Assembly (NCBI RefSeq): GCF_017114995.1
Contig: NZ_JABXKL010000058.1
Location: forward strand, 81,575-145,574
DNA: 64,000 nucleotides
Direction: 5' to 3'
From: Nostoc sp. NMS9
GTDB taxonomy: Bacteria; Cyanobacteriota; Cyanobacteriia; Cyanobacteriales; Nostocaceae
Positions 38,001-47,780 of the stretch are shown here, piece after piece; position 1 is the stretch's first letter, and each line of letters starts with the position of its first letter. The position numbers were made by a program, and so were the translations under genes. Under the pieces are notes generated by a model. It had not been told where the DNA came from. It did not search any database and worked only from the letters and a program-made list of their open reading frames with translations.

Positions 38001-38816
38001 ATGGTTGCCCAAATCCAAGAACTTGAAGCCCAGCACTGGGTTAAAACTCGTTCTTCCCTCGACCCTACCGAATCGACTTTCCTGATTTGGAAAGGTAAAA
38101 TTTACGCCTTTATCCCCGGTGAAAAAAGACAACTCCTGTTTAAGATGCTGGGATTGAGCGTTAGCCGATGTATTCCCACAACAGAAGGTAGCTGGGATTT
38201 TACTTCTAGGGAACTGACTTACTACCTCAACCCAAAAACAGATGAGGTTTTATCCAAATGGGAGAATCCTTGGACAGACGAGACAGTTCCGGTGCTTCAC
38301 GTTGCCAATAATCCAGTGCAGGGTAAGTTTGAGGGAAATTTTCCCGCACAAGTAGATGGTGACAGCACAACCTTCGTTTTTGATATATTTCCTTATTACC
38401 CCAATCCCTTAGCAGACGATCGCAAATTTGCCGAATACAGCCCAAATCCAATTTATCAAGCAGCAGAATTGTTTAAATTAACTGTGCCAACCGCAGATTT
38501 ATTCAACCCAGCACTTAAATCAGTTTCTGAACTCAAACTGAGTTGGGATCGGATTGGTCAATGGCTTCCTTGGATGAAAATGGGCGATCGCCCCGGTCAA
38601 CTTATCTACAGTGCTGTTGGCAGCAAAGTCAATGGTTTAACAGAACTTCCCCCAGTGCTACAAGACGAAATTAATAACCGTATTCCTCTATATAAACAAG
38701 CCCCAAAAGCATTGATAGATGGAGAAGATATGACTTCCTGGTTGTACTTCCAAAAGCACTTTCAAGCTTACTTAGCTGGTGAAATCTTCCCACTTCCCCA
38801 AGCAGAAGAATTGTAA
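38001..38816 (+). CDS. DUF1838 family protein
   Basis: 271 residues, soluble. WVKTRSSLDPTESTFLIWKG, the Tyr/Phe-rich centre and KHFQAYLAGEIFPLP near the C-terminus fit the DUF1838 family, found in cyanobacteria and some other bacteria, function unknown. The family often carries a Tat signal; none is present here. It is followed after 43 bp by a GNAT acetyltransferase gene on the same strand, so the two may be co-transcribed. Confidence 0.75.
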   Translation: MVAQIQELEAQHWVKTRSSLDPTESTFLIWKGKIYAFIPGEKRQLLFKMLGLSVSRCIPTTEGSWDFTSRELTYYLNPKTDEVLSKWENPWTDETVPVLHVANNPVQGKFEGNFPAQVDGDSTTFVFDIFPYYPNPLADDRKFAEYSPNPIYQAAELFKLTVPTADLFNPALKSVSELKLSWDRIGQWLPWMKMGDRPGQLIYSAVGSKVNGLTELPPVLQDEINNRIPLYKQAPKALIDGEDMTSWLYFQKHFQAYLAGEIFPLPQAEEL

Positions 38817-38859
38817 ACTAGCTGGAAAGAAATATCGAACTCTTGCCAGGAGATAGCTG

Positions 38860-39381
38860 ATGGCGATCCGAGAAGCAAACTTAACCGATGCACCTGCGAT
38901 TGCTAGAGTGCATGTAGACGCTTGGCGGACAACCTACAACAACTTATTGCCAGCAAAGTTCCTGGCAGATTTATCCTATGAAGAACGAGAGACAAAATGG
39001 GTAAAAATTTTCAGCAATATAGCTCAGGATAATTTTACCTATATTGCTGAGGATGAAATCGGACAAATAGTTGGTTTTGCCAGTGGAGGTGAAGAGAGGA
39101 CAGGCGATCGCCTTTATCAAGGTGAGTTGTACGCTATCTATATTCTGGAGAAGTACCAGCGCCAAGGTTTAGGATATCGCCTGGTTTCCAGCATCGCCAC
39201 CAGGTTGATCGAGTCAGGTATTAGTTCAATGTTAGTGTGGGTTTTAGCTGATAATCCCGCAGTCCATTTCTATCAAAGGCTTGGTGGTCAGCAGGTGTAC
39301 CAGAAGCAAATCGAGATTGGCACAGTGCAGCTGGTTGAGGTTGCATACGGTTGGAAGGATACGCGAAGAGGGATAATTTAA
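38860..39381 (+). CDS. GNAT-family N-acetyltransferase
   Basis: 173 residues, a single GNAT domain. The N-terminal AIREANLTDAPAIARVHVDAW is motif C/D-like. Acetyl-CoA-binding motif A is YILEKYQRQGLGYRLVSSIA with the Q/R-x-x-G-x-G/A pyrophosphate loop. The NPAVHFYQRLGGQQVYQK end is motif B. The acyl acceptor cannot be read. Confidence 0.85.
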   Translation: MAIREANLTDAPAIARVHVDAWRTTYNNLLPAKFLADLSYEERETKWVKIFSNIAQDNFTYIAEDEIGQIVGFASGGEERTGDRLYQGELYAIYILEKYQRQGLGYRLVSSIATRLIESGISSMLVWVLADNPAVHFYQRLGGQQVYQKQIEIGTVQLVEVAYGWKDTRRGII

Positions 39382-39468
39382 AGTCTGGCGATCGCTAAAT
39401 TGGGGATTGCGGACTGAGGACTGGGGAAGAGTTTTTCAATGCCCAATGCCCAATGCCTAATGCCCACT

Positions 39469-40440
39469 TCACTCTTGACCTGAACAATCAAAAAGATGTA
39501 AACCTAACCGTTGGGAAAGTTCTTCACACACCTTTACCCCCCGCACACTATTACCACGCATATCCAGAAGCGGCGAAAAAACTCCGATGCCCATCTTATT
39601 GGGTACAACGGCAATAATCCCACCACAAATACCGCTTTTCGCCGGAATCCCAATTTTATAAGCCCACTCACCTGCAAAGTTGTACATCCCACAGGTATAC
39701 ATAACACTCAGAATATCTTTAATGTAACGCTTATCTACCGCCCGTTCTTTGGTGATGGGGTTAATACCTCTGTTAGCCAGAGTAGCCGCCATCACCGCTA
39801 AGTCTTGGCAATTCACCATCACAGCACACTGCTGAAAATAAAGATCCAGCGCCTCTTCAATGTTTCGGTCAATCATGCCAAAATTCAGCATCAAATGCGC
39901 CATTGCGCGGTTGCGATGCCCTGTACTCCGTTCTGAGGTAAAAACTGAAATGTCAACGAATACGTCACGGCCAATATATCGGCGAAACATATCTAGCATC
40001 CGATTGAGGCGTTCGGTGGGGCCGGAACCTTTGATTAAGCTAGTGGTGGCGATCGCTCCAGCGTTTACCATTGGATTATAAGGTCGCTTCGATTGCTCAT
40101 CCAAAATAATCGCGTTGAATGCATCTCCCGTTGGTTCCACGCCAACTCTAGTTAAAACATAATCCAGTCCATGATCTTCTAAGGCAAGTCCATAAGCAAA
40201 CACCTTAGAAATTGACTGAATAGTAAAAAGTTGCTCGTAGTCCCCAACTTTGTAAACCTGACCATCTACTGTCACAATGCAAATGCTGAACAAATCCGGG
40301 TTTGCCTTTGCCAGTTCGGGAATGTATTTCGCTACAGCACCCTCCCGCAGTGACTTGTACTGGGAATGCAACTCGTGGAGAAAAGCTTTTAATGGCGATG
40401 GCTCTATTTCTAAATCTCCTTGATGCACTTGATTTGTCAT
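39469..40440 (-). CDS. glsA: glutaminase
   Basis: 323 residues from the ATG at 40440 (a TTG 21 bp upstream opens the same frame). Glutaminase hydrolyses glutamine to glutamate and ammonia. It belongs to the serine-dependent beta-lactamase-like fold: the nucleophile Ser lies in [15 protein letters not shown] with Lys three residues later. Further family stretches are [17 protein letters not shown] and [20 protein letters not shown]. In cyanobacteria the enzyme may supply ammonia or buffer acid; no regulator is adjacent. It ends next to a CCCAATG tandem repeat (39440-39465). Confidence 0.95.
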   Translation of the reverse strand: MTNQVHQGDLEIEPSPLKAFLHELHSQYKSLREGAVAKYIPELAKANPDLFSICIVTVDGQVYKVGDYEQLFTIQSISKVFAYGLALEDHGLDYVLTRVGVEPTGDAFNAIILDEQSKRPYNPMVNAGAIATTSLIKGSGPTERLNRMLDMFRRYIGRDVFVDISVFTSERSTGHRNRAMAHLMLNFGMIDRNIEEALDLYFQQCAVMVNCQDLAVMAATLANRGINPITKERAVDKRYIKDILSVMYTCGMYNFAGEWAYKIGIPAKSGICGGIIAVVPNKMGIGVFSPLLDMRGNSVRGVKVCEELSQRLGLHLFDCSGQE

Positions 40441-40461
40441 TAGGCTGATGGCATTTCCCAA

Positions 40462-41340
40462 AATACCTACTATATATAGAAGAGGTACAGCTGTACATCC
40501 CTACAGTTACAAAGATTTTGTCAAAAACAGCTTGCTCTCAAAAATCATACTTGAGCAATTACTGAAAGTAAACAAGATAAGCTGTAATTTTTAGTACACG
40601 CAACATCTGTTATCTAAGCGATCGCAAAGTTTTCTTAAATTTTAAGTGATTAATCCTGAAAAATATTAACTTGAGTATTGTCCTTTTTTTTATACTCAGC
40701 AATACTGTACTAGTAAGTTATATTTATCACTAATATCGGTCTAGTTGTGGAGAATAAAAGTAATGATTGATGTAAGTAGAAAAAACTTTCAAAAAAGATA
40801 TTAGACTCAAACTAATTTGCATAATTATTTAACACGTAACTCATATCACGACTTATTCATAGTTAAATCTAAATATTTCATTAAATAAATGATTTTAAGT
40901 ATTTATGCCGTTGCTATTTAATTAAAGTTATATTACCTTCTTATAGGAAATAGCCAAAAAGTATGTGATCTAGAATACACGGGTAGTTGCGAGCCTTTAG
41001 AAGTGATGTGAATAGGGTATCGCTACTTTAGTGTGAAATAAGCGTAAAGTTTTTTTAAGAAATTTTTGACTTACGGAAAAAAGCGTTACATAGCCAAAGT
41101 CCGCTTTTGAGAAAGGTTTCGACCTTCAAATTGGAATGGGAATTTGAAAAAGTGGCCGATAGTTACGCTAAAACCCTGATCCCCAAGCCAAAAGGTTCGT
41201 GTTAGTCTGTTGCAGTTATAAAGAACAAAGTGAAAACGGAACGAGTTCGAGTTTTTCAAATAGGGAAATCACTTTCATTTAGTGAAAAATCCCGCAAGTT
41301 ATAAAACTTAAGTTCTACAGTCGCTTTCAAAAACGGACGC
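40462..41340. other. 879-bp intergenic region upstream of rlpA, no gene seen
   Basis: A+T-rich, without an ORF of note or a tRNA. The last ~300 bp before rlpA include small hairpins (AAGGTTTCGACCTT, 41124-41137; AAATCACTTTCATTTAGTGA, about 41267-41286) and may be a long 5' leader. Because rlpA genes in cyanobacteria are often preceded by c-di-AMP (ydaO-type) riboswitches, I looked for that consensus and did not find it convincingly. Divergent promoters for glsA and rlpA are expected here. Confidence 0.4.
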
Positions 41341-42444
41341 ATGAATCAAAGACATTTGTGGACTATTGTTGCCCTGTTTATGACTGTTTTGGGAGTACCC
41401 TCAGTCGGTTGCACTCAAACCACCAAGGGAAATGCGCTAGCATCCCAAAAATCACCCGCCCCTGATGTCGTTAAGGTGGGAGAGTACCAATCAACAGCAG
41501 GGAAACAAACCTTGGATGCTGTGATTACAGAAATTCATCTTCACAACATTAAAGGACGTAAGGCGGCAACCCTTTTTATCAAAAATATACCTGTTCTCAC
41601 CTTTGTGAGTTCTGTATCAAATACGAATCTTGAGACTAAAAAAGTTGGTGCAATTGACAATACTGGGGGCGTACAATCGTACGCCCTTATTGCTAGCAAT
41701 TCATCAAATGCATTAAATACTGGGAACCTAACAGATGCGAGTAACCAGATTAGCTCCGCTGACAATGACCCGGTTCAGATAGCTGGTGTAATAGCAGCTA
41801 AGATCAACCAGTTGAATCGGGAAAATGTGGATGGGAGTAAGATTACCGTCAGTTGGAAAGCAGGGGAAAAATCTACTGCCAATCAAGCGCAAAACAAAAG
41901 TGTCCCTGTCCAACAAGATGGCGATCGCTATGTAATTAAAATTAATGGCGAAGAGTTGGTAGAAATCAACGAAGGTACGCGATTAGCAGGTACTACCAAC
42001 GATCTAGCGCAAGATGCATTGCAAGCAACCAATCGCTTGCGGAGACTACTAGGCAATGCATCTCCCCTAAAAGAGATTGCGAATTTACCAGTACGTCAAC
42101 AAATATCAATACCAAAGCTACCCCAACAAATTGCCGTCGGAGTAGTGCGAGCCACCTTGAGAGGCATGGCTTCTTATTACGGCTATGACGGTTCTGGTAA
42201 TCGTACTGCTAGCGGTCAGAGATTTAATCCCGAAGCAATGACTGCCGCCCATCGCAGCTTACCCTTTGGTACGCAAGTGCGTGTAACTAACACCCACAAC
42301 GGTCGTTCTGTAGTGCTGCGGATTAATGACCGAGGTCCATTCATTCGGGGTCGAATTATTGACGTGTCTGCCGGCGCGGCTCGAATTTTGGGAATGATGG
42401 GCAGTGGCGTTGCACCAGTGCATATAGAAGTTTTAGGGAAATAA
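41341..42444 (+). CDS. rlpA: RlpA-like septal/peptidoglycan lytic protein
   Basis: 367 residues. The N-terminus has an export signal (HLWTIVALFMTVLGVPSVGC) with Cys24 in a weak lipobox. A long cyanobacterial middle region follows (40-260). The C-terminal double-psi beta-barrel (about 272-365) is RlpA: GMASYYGYDGSGNRTASGQR, FGTQVRVTNTHNGRSVVLR, INDRGPFIRGRIIDVS. The catalytic Asp of NDRGP is present. RlpA cleaves naked glycan strands in some bacteria and acts at septa; in filamentous cyanobacteria a role in cell-cell junction wall is plausible. There is no SPOR domain. Confidence 0.9.
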   Translation: MNQRHLWTIVALFMTVLGVPSVGCTQTTKGNALASQKSPAPDVVKVGEYQSTAGKQTLDAVITEIHLHNIKGRKAATLFIKNIPVLTFVSSVSNTNLETKKVGAIDNTGGVQSYALIASNSSNALNTGNLTDASNQISSADNDPVQIAGVIAAKINQLNRENVDGSKITVSWKAGEKSTANQAQNKSVPVQQDGDRYVIKINGEELVEINEGTRLAGTTNDLAQDALQATNRLRRLLGNASPLKEIANLPVRQQISIPKLPQQIAVGVVRATLRGMASYYGYDGSGNRTASGQRFNPEAMTAAHRSLPFGTQVRVTNTHNGRSVVLRINDRGPFIRGRIIDVSAGAARILGMMGSGVAPVHIEVLGK

Positions 42445-42629
42445 TCATTAGGCAATAGGCAATAAGCAATAGGGAGTAGAGATTTTCCCAATGCTCAATG
42501 CCCAATGCCCAATGCCCAATTCCCAATCCCAGTTCCGTATCACTTAATTCCCCTAGTTCAATCATCTCTTCCCTCTATTTCGGATATAAACTAACGGGGG
42601 AGGGATCGATAAGAACTAGGGGTATTTTT

Positions 42630-44234
42630 GTGCGCCTGCTGACAACAGTCGCAGCTTTACGCTGCTATTTAACTAAATGCTCAGAAAACAAGCTAATTGC
42701 GGTTACTGAGGATCTGAGACTAGATGAGATGACTGGCTGGTATCAGACGGCAGTGGGTCTGGTGCCAACTATGGGGAATTTGCATCAAGGTCATTTAAGC
42801 TTAATCCAACGGGCGCGGCAAGAAAATTCTACGGTGATTGTGAGTATTTTCGTTAATCCCCTGCAATTTGCTCCCAATGAGGATTATCAACGCTATCCCC
42901 GCACTTTAGAGCAAGACCAACAACTTTGCGAACAAGCTGGGGTAGATGCCATTTTTGCACCGACTCCGGAAGAAATGGCAGTTCCTCAGAAGAGTATACA
43001 AGAATCAAAGGTTACACAAGTTATCCCCCCATCTGCTATGATAACAGGCTTGTGTGGTCGTTCTCGGCAAGGTCACTTTCAGGGTGTCGCTACGATTGTT
43101 ACCAAACTTTTCAATTTGGTACAGCCTGACCGTGCCTACTTTGGTGAAAAGGATGGTCAGCAACTAGCAATTATTAAACGCTTAGTAGCTGACTTAAATT
43201 TGCCAGTAGAGATTGTTGTTTGTCCAACAGTACGGGAAGCGTCGGGTCTTGCCTTCAGTTCTCGCAATCAATATTTGACTGCAACGGCAAAAGAGCAAGC
43301 AGCGGTGTTGTATCGGGGCTTGCGACGAGCTGAAGCTGCATTCATTGCAGGCGATCGCAATAGCAACAAGTTGATAGCAGTGGTACAGCAAGAAGTGGCA
43401 ATGGTCAGCACGGTCTCAGTGGAATATATTGAATTGGTTGAACCGACTACGTTGATGTCTTTAGAAAAAGTTGAGGAGGAAGGAATGTTGGCGATCGCAG
43501 CTCGTCTTGGTGCTACACGTTTGATTGACAATATCATATTGCGCGATCGTCAACCCATTATCGCCATTGATGGTCCAGCTGGTGCTGGAAAATCTACAGT
43601 AGCGCGGCAAGTGGCAGCAAACCTGAGTCTAGTGTATTTAGATACAGGAGCAATGTACCGTGCTGTCACTTGGTTAGTACTGCAAAAGGGAATTGCTATT
43701 GACGATGAGTGTGCGATCGCCCAATTAGCTAATCAGTGTAAAATTGAACTTACTCCCACCGAGGATTTACAATCGTCCGTGCGGGTTTGGATTGATGGTG
43801 CTGATGTTACCCAGGTGATTCGCACCATTGAGGTAACATCTCAAGTATCGGCGATCGCGGCACAAAGCGCTGTGCGTCAAGCACTAGTTAAACAACAGCA
43901 AAACTGGGGTAAAAAAGGTGGTTTAGTAGCTGAAGGTCGGGATATTGGTACTCACGTATTTCCCGATGCCGAAGTGAAAATCTTCTTAACCGCTTCTGTA
44001 AGTGAACGCGCCCGTCGCCGTCAGCAAGACTTTAACACCCAAGGTCAACCGGAAGTGAGTTTAGAGCAGCTGGAACACGACATCGCCGAACGTGACTGGA
44101 AAGATAGTACACGCAAAGTTTCTCCTTTGCAGAAAGCAGCAGATGCGATCGAACTTCAAACTGATGGTTTGGAAGTGTCTGAAGTCACGGCACAAATCGT
44201 TAACTATTACCAACAGCGTTTATCTCAGTATTAA
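42630..44234 (+). CDS. panC/cmk: bifunctional pantoate--beta-alanine ligase / cytidylate kinase
   Basis: 534 residues from the GTG at 42630 (VRLLTTVAALRCYL); the longer ATG frame begins in CCCAATG repeats and its first 44 residues look non-coding. Residues ~1-280 are PanC (VPTMGNLHQGHLSLI, FVNPLQFAPNEDYQRYPR, the substrate loop GVATIVTKLFN, SSRNQYL). Residues ~305-534 are Cmk (AIDGPAGAGKSTVARQVA, DTGAMYRAVTW, EGRDIGTHVFPDA, SERARRR). The fusion is characteristic of cyanobacteria. It serves pantothenate/CoA synthesis and CMP/dCMP phosphorylation. Confidence 0.95.
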   Translation: MRLLTTVAALRCYLTKCSENKLIAVTEDLRLDEMTGWYQTAVGLVPTMGNLHQGHLSLIQRARQENSTVIVSIFVNPLQFAPNEDYQRYPRTLEQDQQLCEQAGVDAIFAPTPEEMAVPQKSIQESKVTQVIPPSAMITGLCGRSRQGHFQGVATIVTKLFNLVQPDRAYFGEKDGQQLAIIKRLVADLNLPVEIVVCPTVREASGLAFSSRNQYLTATAKEQAAVLYRGLRRAEAAFIAGDRNSNKLIAVVQQEVAMVSTVSVEYIELVEPTTLMSLEKVEEEGMLAIAARLGATRLIDNIILRDRQPIIAIDGPAGAGKSTVARQVAANLSLVYLDTGAMYRAVTWLVLQKGIAIDDECAIAQLANQCKIELTPTEDLQSSVRVWIDGADVTQVIRTIEVTSQVSAIAAQSAVRQALVKQQQNWGKKGGLVAEGRDIGTHVFPDAEVKIFLTASVSERARRRQQDFNTQGQPEVSLEQLEHDIAERDWKDSTRKVSPLQKAADAIELQTDGLEVSEVTAQIVNYYQQRLSQY

Positions 44235-44788
44235 TTACTGCTATTTGTTGTTAGTTTTTTAGTTTCAAAGGGTGGTGGGTGAATGATTATTCACTTACCA
44301 TCCTCAAAACTGTATTTGAAAATAAAATAGATAATTTGACTATTGGCTATCTTCTTTAAGAACTAGCATTTGGAAAGTGTAAATAAATCTTACATTTATT
44401 GAAATATTAAATTTTTTCTTACATTTTTTTTCTTACATTTATTTAATATTAAATCATCTCGCTTTTGACTGATTTTTCACATTCTAATTAATCCTACTAA
44501 AGATAGAAGTATGAAAGCTTTAATTGCTAAATGCTAGTTAGTTATTAGCCCTTTGCTATAAAATATTAGTCATTTTTATTTATAGTTAGGAATTGCTAGC
44601 GATTTGACTTATCACCGAAGTACTTTCGTTTCCGTCTTCACTTTATCTTCACTTTGGTAGTAGAATGACGATGTTAAGTTTTATGTTCCATGATTAAAGA
44701 CATAAAACCACTAAAAATAAAAGCTATTAATTTCCTAAGCTTCTGCAATAGCTTTCAACTGGAAACCGGTAAAGAGAGGATTTCACAA
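44235..44788. other. 554-bp intergenic region upstream of sodB, no gene seen
   Basis: Strongly A+T-rich. Just after panC-cmk, GTGAATGATTATTCAC (about 44278-44293) can form a hairpin but has no T-run. Repeats of TTTTTTCTTACATTT occur near 44412-44440. The sodB frame is open upstream to 44690, but those residues are not family sequence, so this part is taken as leader and promoter. Confidence 0.45.
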
Positions 44789-45391
44789 ATGGCATTTGTA
44801 CAAGAACCACTACCCTACGACTTTAATGCTTTAGAGCCTTATGGCGTAAAAGCTGAGACTTTTGAGTATCATTATGGCAAACATCACAAGGCTTATGTAG
44901 ATAACCTAAATAAGCTCACTGAGGGTACAGAACTTGCTGATAAGTCTTTGGAAGAGGTGATTAAAACTTCCTTCAAAGACTCCTCTAAAACGGGAATCTT
45001 TAATAACGCTGCTCAAGTTTGGAACCACACCTTCTTCTGGAACTCCTTGAAGCCCGCGGGTGGTGGCGCACCTACTGGTGAACTCGCAGCCAAAATCGAT
45101 CAAGCTTTTGGCAGCTTCGATAAATTCAAGGAAGAGTTCTCTAACGCAGCTGCAACTCAGTTCGGCAGTGGTTGGGCTTGGTTGATTGATGATGGCGGTA
45201 CGCTGAAGGTGATCAAGACACCGAATGCAGAGAACCCTCTAGCTCATGGTCAGAAAGCACTCTTAACCTTAGATGTTTGGGAACACGCCTATTACATCGA
45301 TTTTAGAAATGCCCGTCCTGCATACATTAAGAACTTCCTAGACCAGGTAGTCAACTGGGACTTCGCTGCTGAAAACTTGGCTAAAGCTTAA
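44789..45391 (+). CDS. sodB: iron superoxide dismutase
   Basis: 200 residues from the ATG at 44789, preceded by GAGAGG; the upstream extension to 44690 is not typical. Metal ligands are His in FEYHYGKHHKAYVDNL, His in QVWNHTFFW, and Asp and His in DVWEHAYYIDFRNARP. The Gln in NNAAQVWNH and the ATQFGSGWAWL stretch indicate the Fe type. It removes superoxide in the cytosol; FeSOD (SodB) is the usual cytosolic form in Nostoc. Confidence 0.96.
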   Translation: MAFVQEPLPYDFNALEPYGVKAETFEYHYGKHHKAYVDNLNKLTEGTELADKSLEEVIKTSFKDSSKTGIFNNAAQVWNHTFFWNSLKPAGGGAPTGELAAKIDQAFGSFDKFKEEFSNAAATQFGSGWAWLIDDGGTLKVIKTPNAENPLAHGQKALLTLDVWEHAYYIDFRNARPAYIKNFLDQVVNWDFAAENLAKA

Positions 45392-45648
45392 TTAATTGCC
45401 AGTTTTGAACTGAGTTCGATGCCTCTTAGTAAGCTGCTTCCTACCTTTTGAGAATGACAAAGCTAAATGCGTCTGTGTAGCTTGTGCCAGACTATGTAAA
45501 GGAAAAGCAATAAGTTAATTTACAAAAGTTGAGGCAGAAAGCCCACCAGCAAAGGGAGAAGTTCTTTTTAATTTCTCTCTTTTCTGTTTTCCAGTAGTGG
45601 GACGGGCATCGCCGAAATAAAAGTAGTGAAAATCAAAATATAAAATAT

Positions 45649-45855
45649 ATGGATAGCAAAGAACTAGCACAATACATCGAAGCAACAAATAGCATCTCTA
45701 AACCTTGGGTATTGGTACAACTGCGTCTCAAGAAATTGCAAGAGCGTCGAGCTACCCTGACAAATGATGTCTACACCAAAGAATTAGAAGATATTTACCA
45801 AGACTTGATGAATTTGGGGGAATGGTGGCGCGGTATTGAAGATGAGGTATTTTAA
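45649..45855 (+). CDS. small helical hypothetical protein
   Basis: 68 residues, predicted all-helical and charged (ELAQYIEATNSISKPWVLVQ, LRLKKLQERRATLTNDVYTK). The even codon use and the start at ATATATGGATAGC look genuine, and I have the impression that similar short proteins occur in other cyanobacteria. Function unknown. An AGTTAGGAGTT / AACTCCTAACTCCT repeat (45860-45925) separates it from the PurM-like gene. Confidence 0.6.
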   Translation: MDSKELAQYIEATNSISKPWVLVQLRLKKLQERRATLTNDVYTKELEDIYQDLMNLGEWWRGIEDEVF

Positions 45856-45938
45856 AGTGAGGAGTTAGGAGTTCTGAGTTATGAGTTTTCCTCACTTTTA
45901 ACTCCTAACTCCTAACTCCTAACTTAAAACGCAACCTG

Positions 45939-47075
45939 ATGGCTCAAGCTCTCGATCAAGTCGATTACGATACTCTCGATGCTGCAAAACGACGCTTCAT
46001 CGATGCCGCAAAACGCACACTTGGCTTTGCAAGCGCTTATGGCATCGTGCCCGCGTCAGGTCTGGGAGCAAGCGCTAACGCTTTCAGTTTCAACCTCGCT
46101 CCGTTTCTGGAGGCGGGGGCTAGAGAGCTTTCTATGACACTTGTGCCCGAAGGACTGGGCACCGCAGACGATACCCGCCCTGATGATCTTTCCGAAGAAG
46201 AACTTAGACGATTCTGGTGGAATATTGGGATCAAGATCATCTCGTGTCTGACGAACGATGCCGCAACTTCAGGTATGCAGACTATACTTCTCGGTCTTTA
46301 TCTGCCGTCGAGTACTCCTGAAACAATCTTTACCCCCGCTTTTCTTGATGGGTTTCTTGATGGAGTAGTTGAGGGCTGCAAACGAGTGGGATGTGTCTAT
46401 CTCTCAGGGGAAACTCCTCAACTAAAAACCAAGATGATTCCAGGGCGGCTCGACATCGCCGGCTCAGTTTTTGGGGTTATGCCAGCTGATGTCGCTCCCA
46501 TTGATAGCTCGCGTCTGGATGCCGGAAATACCATTGTTCTCGTCGAAAGTTCGGGCCCCCATGAGAACGGCTTTACCCCACTGCGAAAGCTTTCTGAGTC
46601 GCTTCCTGATGGTTACAGAACAAAACTTCCTAGTGGGCAGGAGTTCTGGGAAGCGATGAATGCTGCTTCGTATCTTTACACGCCCCTTGTACAGGCGGTG
46701 CTTGGTGAGGGAATTCGGCCCACGGCGATGGAGAATATTACTGGTCATGGCTGGCAAAAGCTGATGCGGTCGGTGAAGCCGCTTCGGTATGTCATCGAAA
46801 TGATGCTCCCAGTGCCGGAGATATTTACATTTGTTGAGAGTCAGCTTGAGGGCGGGGCTGAGACGATGCTTTCGGTGTTCAATTACGGTGCAGGATTCGC
46901 ATTCTATACAGAGTCAGTGCAGGATGCAGAGAGAATTGTCCTGCTTGCAAGAGAACATCAACTCTCGGCTGTGATTGCAGGAAGGGTTGAAGCGTCCCTT
47001 ACCCGCGAAGTGGTGGTAGAACCCCTTGGAGTCACCTTGAAGGGAGATTCTTTTGGAATTGCACGAGGGGTATAA
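45939..47075 (+). CDS. PurM-like (AIR synthase-related) protein, compositionally foreign
   Basis: 378 residues. It has the two-domain PurM-like pattern: an N-terminal ATP-binding half with CLTNDAATSG and VGCVYLSGETPQL, GRLDIAGSVFGVM, VLVESSGPHENGFTPLRKLS, and a C-terminal half with TAMENITGHGWQKLMR. PurM makes aminoimidazole ribonucleotide, but the divergence and the extended N-terminus suggest a relative with another substrate. Its DNA is visibly richer in G+C than flanking genes and contains no GCGATCGC, so it is likely acquired. It ends within ~100 bp of a truncated RTX fragment. Confidence 0.75.
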   Translation: MAQALDQVDYDTLDAAKRRFIDAAKRTLGFASAYGIVPASGLGASANAFSFNLAPFLEAGARELSMTLVPEGLGTADDTRPDDLSEEELRRFWWNIGIKIISCLTNDAATSGMQTILLGLYLPSSTPETIFTPAFLDGFLDGVVEGCKRVGCVYLSGETPQLKTKMIPGRLDIAGSVFGVMPADVAPIDSSRLDAGNTIVLVESSGPHENGFTPLRKLSESLPDGYRTKLPSGQEFWEAMNAASYLYTPLVQAVLGEGIRPTAMENITGHGWQKLMRSVKPLRYVIEMMLPVPEIFTFVESQLEGGAETMLSVFNYGAGFAFYTESVQDAERIVLLAREHQLSAVIAGRVEASLTREVVVEPLGVTLKGDSFGIARGV

Positions 47076-47159
47076 TGATTCACCTGACTTTTCACCTGAT
47101 CTGGAAAAGACCACGAAAAACATAACCCTTTTCCCGACACTCTAAAGGGGAAAATTCCA

Positions 47160-47298
47160 AGTCTGTAATGCGATCGCTTGCTAATACTGTTGATTCTCCA
47201 AACTGGAAGGCAAATAAATCTGCGCCTTGGTCGCCAGTTAAAGTATCAGCACCACCAAACAAAGGATCATTTCCGAATGGCACTAAGTTAAGATACAA
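47160..47298 (-). pseudogene. RTX/hemolysin-type calcium-binding protein fragment
   Basis: The minus-strand frame reads LFGGADTLTGDQGADLFAFQ, then FGESTVLASDRITDLEF, which is the RTX nonapeptide end (GGxGxD) joined to the C-terminal block seen in large cyanobacterial RTX proteins (GADxFxFxxxxxSDxITDF). The upstream repeats and the rest of the C-terminus are missing. The residues after ITDLEF do not resemble the family. The gene was probably cut by the insertion that brought the PurM-like gene. Confidence 0.65.
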
Positions 47299-47310
47299 TG
47301 CTTGTCCTCA

Positions 47311-47424
47311 CGGGTTAAGAGCCTCTAGGCTCTTAACCCATTCTGGGAGGCTCCGCCTCCAGTGGCTTGACCAGAGGCAGAGCCTATGAGAATACATTCC
47401 CAGCCTCCAGGCTGGGAACGAGGC
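47311..47424. repeat. triple-hairpin dispersed repeat
   Basis: Three adjacent hairpins: GGTTAAGAGCC/GGCTCTTAACC (about 47314-47338), GGAGGCTCCGCCTCC (about 47346-47360), and CATTCCCAGCCT/AGGCTGGGAACG (about 47396-47420). These sequences are of a type repeated many times in Nostoc genomes. No coding potential. Confidence 0.7.
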
Positions 47425-47567
47425 GACACGAGCTTTTGAGGTTTTCTTAGTGCCAGTCTCAACCAGCCAGCACTCAAAATGCTAACTCTGATTGGGACTC
47501 AGTCATCTAATAAACAGCTAATAGCTATATGGTTGGGGTAAAAATTATTTATTATCATCAGATTTCA

Positions 47568-47611
47568 GAAAATTTACATGAAAAAACTATAAATTGTTCA
47601 TGTAAATTTTC
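47568..47611. repeat. 15-bp perfect inverted repeat
   Basis: GAAAATTTACATGAA (47568-47582) and TTCATGTAAATTTTC (47597-47611) are exact reverse complements, with a 14-base A+T-rich loop. The arms are too A+T-rich for a strong terminator and no T-tract follows. This could be an operator or an element end. Confidence 0.75.
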
Positions 47612-47780
47612 AGTTGATCAGTGTAAGCTTATTACATTGATATCGAATGCCCATTGATTGCGTGAAAACACTTCAGTACACATCTGTTCTCTTCTTTCGT
47701 GTTCCCTGTTCCCTGTTCCCTGTATACCCCAGTAAATTCAGGAATAAAATCGCGTTTGTATATGCCTCTGGCAAAAGTCT

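Noticed and set aside
40462..41340. c-di-AMP riboswitch ahead of rlpA
   Set aside because: Expected from known cyanobacterial examples, but the conserved aptamer segments were not found.
42498..42629. 44-residue N-terminal extension of PanC-Cmk
   Set aside because: It begins in CCCAATG tandem repeats and has no PanC similarity; the GTG at 42630 fits the family start.
44690..44788. 33-residue N-terminal extension of SodB
   Set aside because: FeSOD starts at the ATG at 44789 with a Shine-Dalgarno sequence; the extension is not a clear signal peptide.
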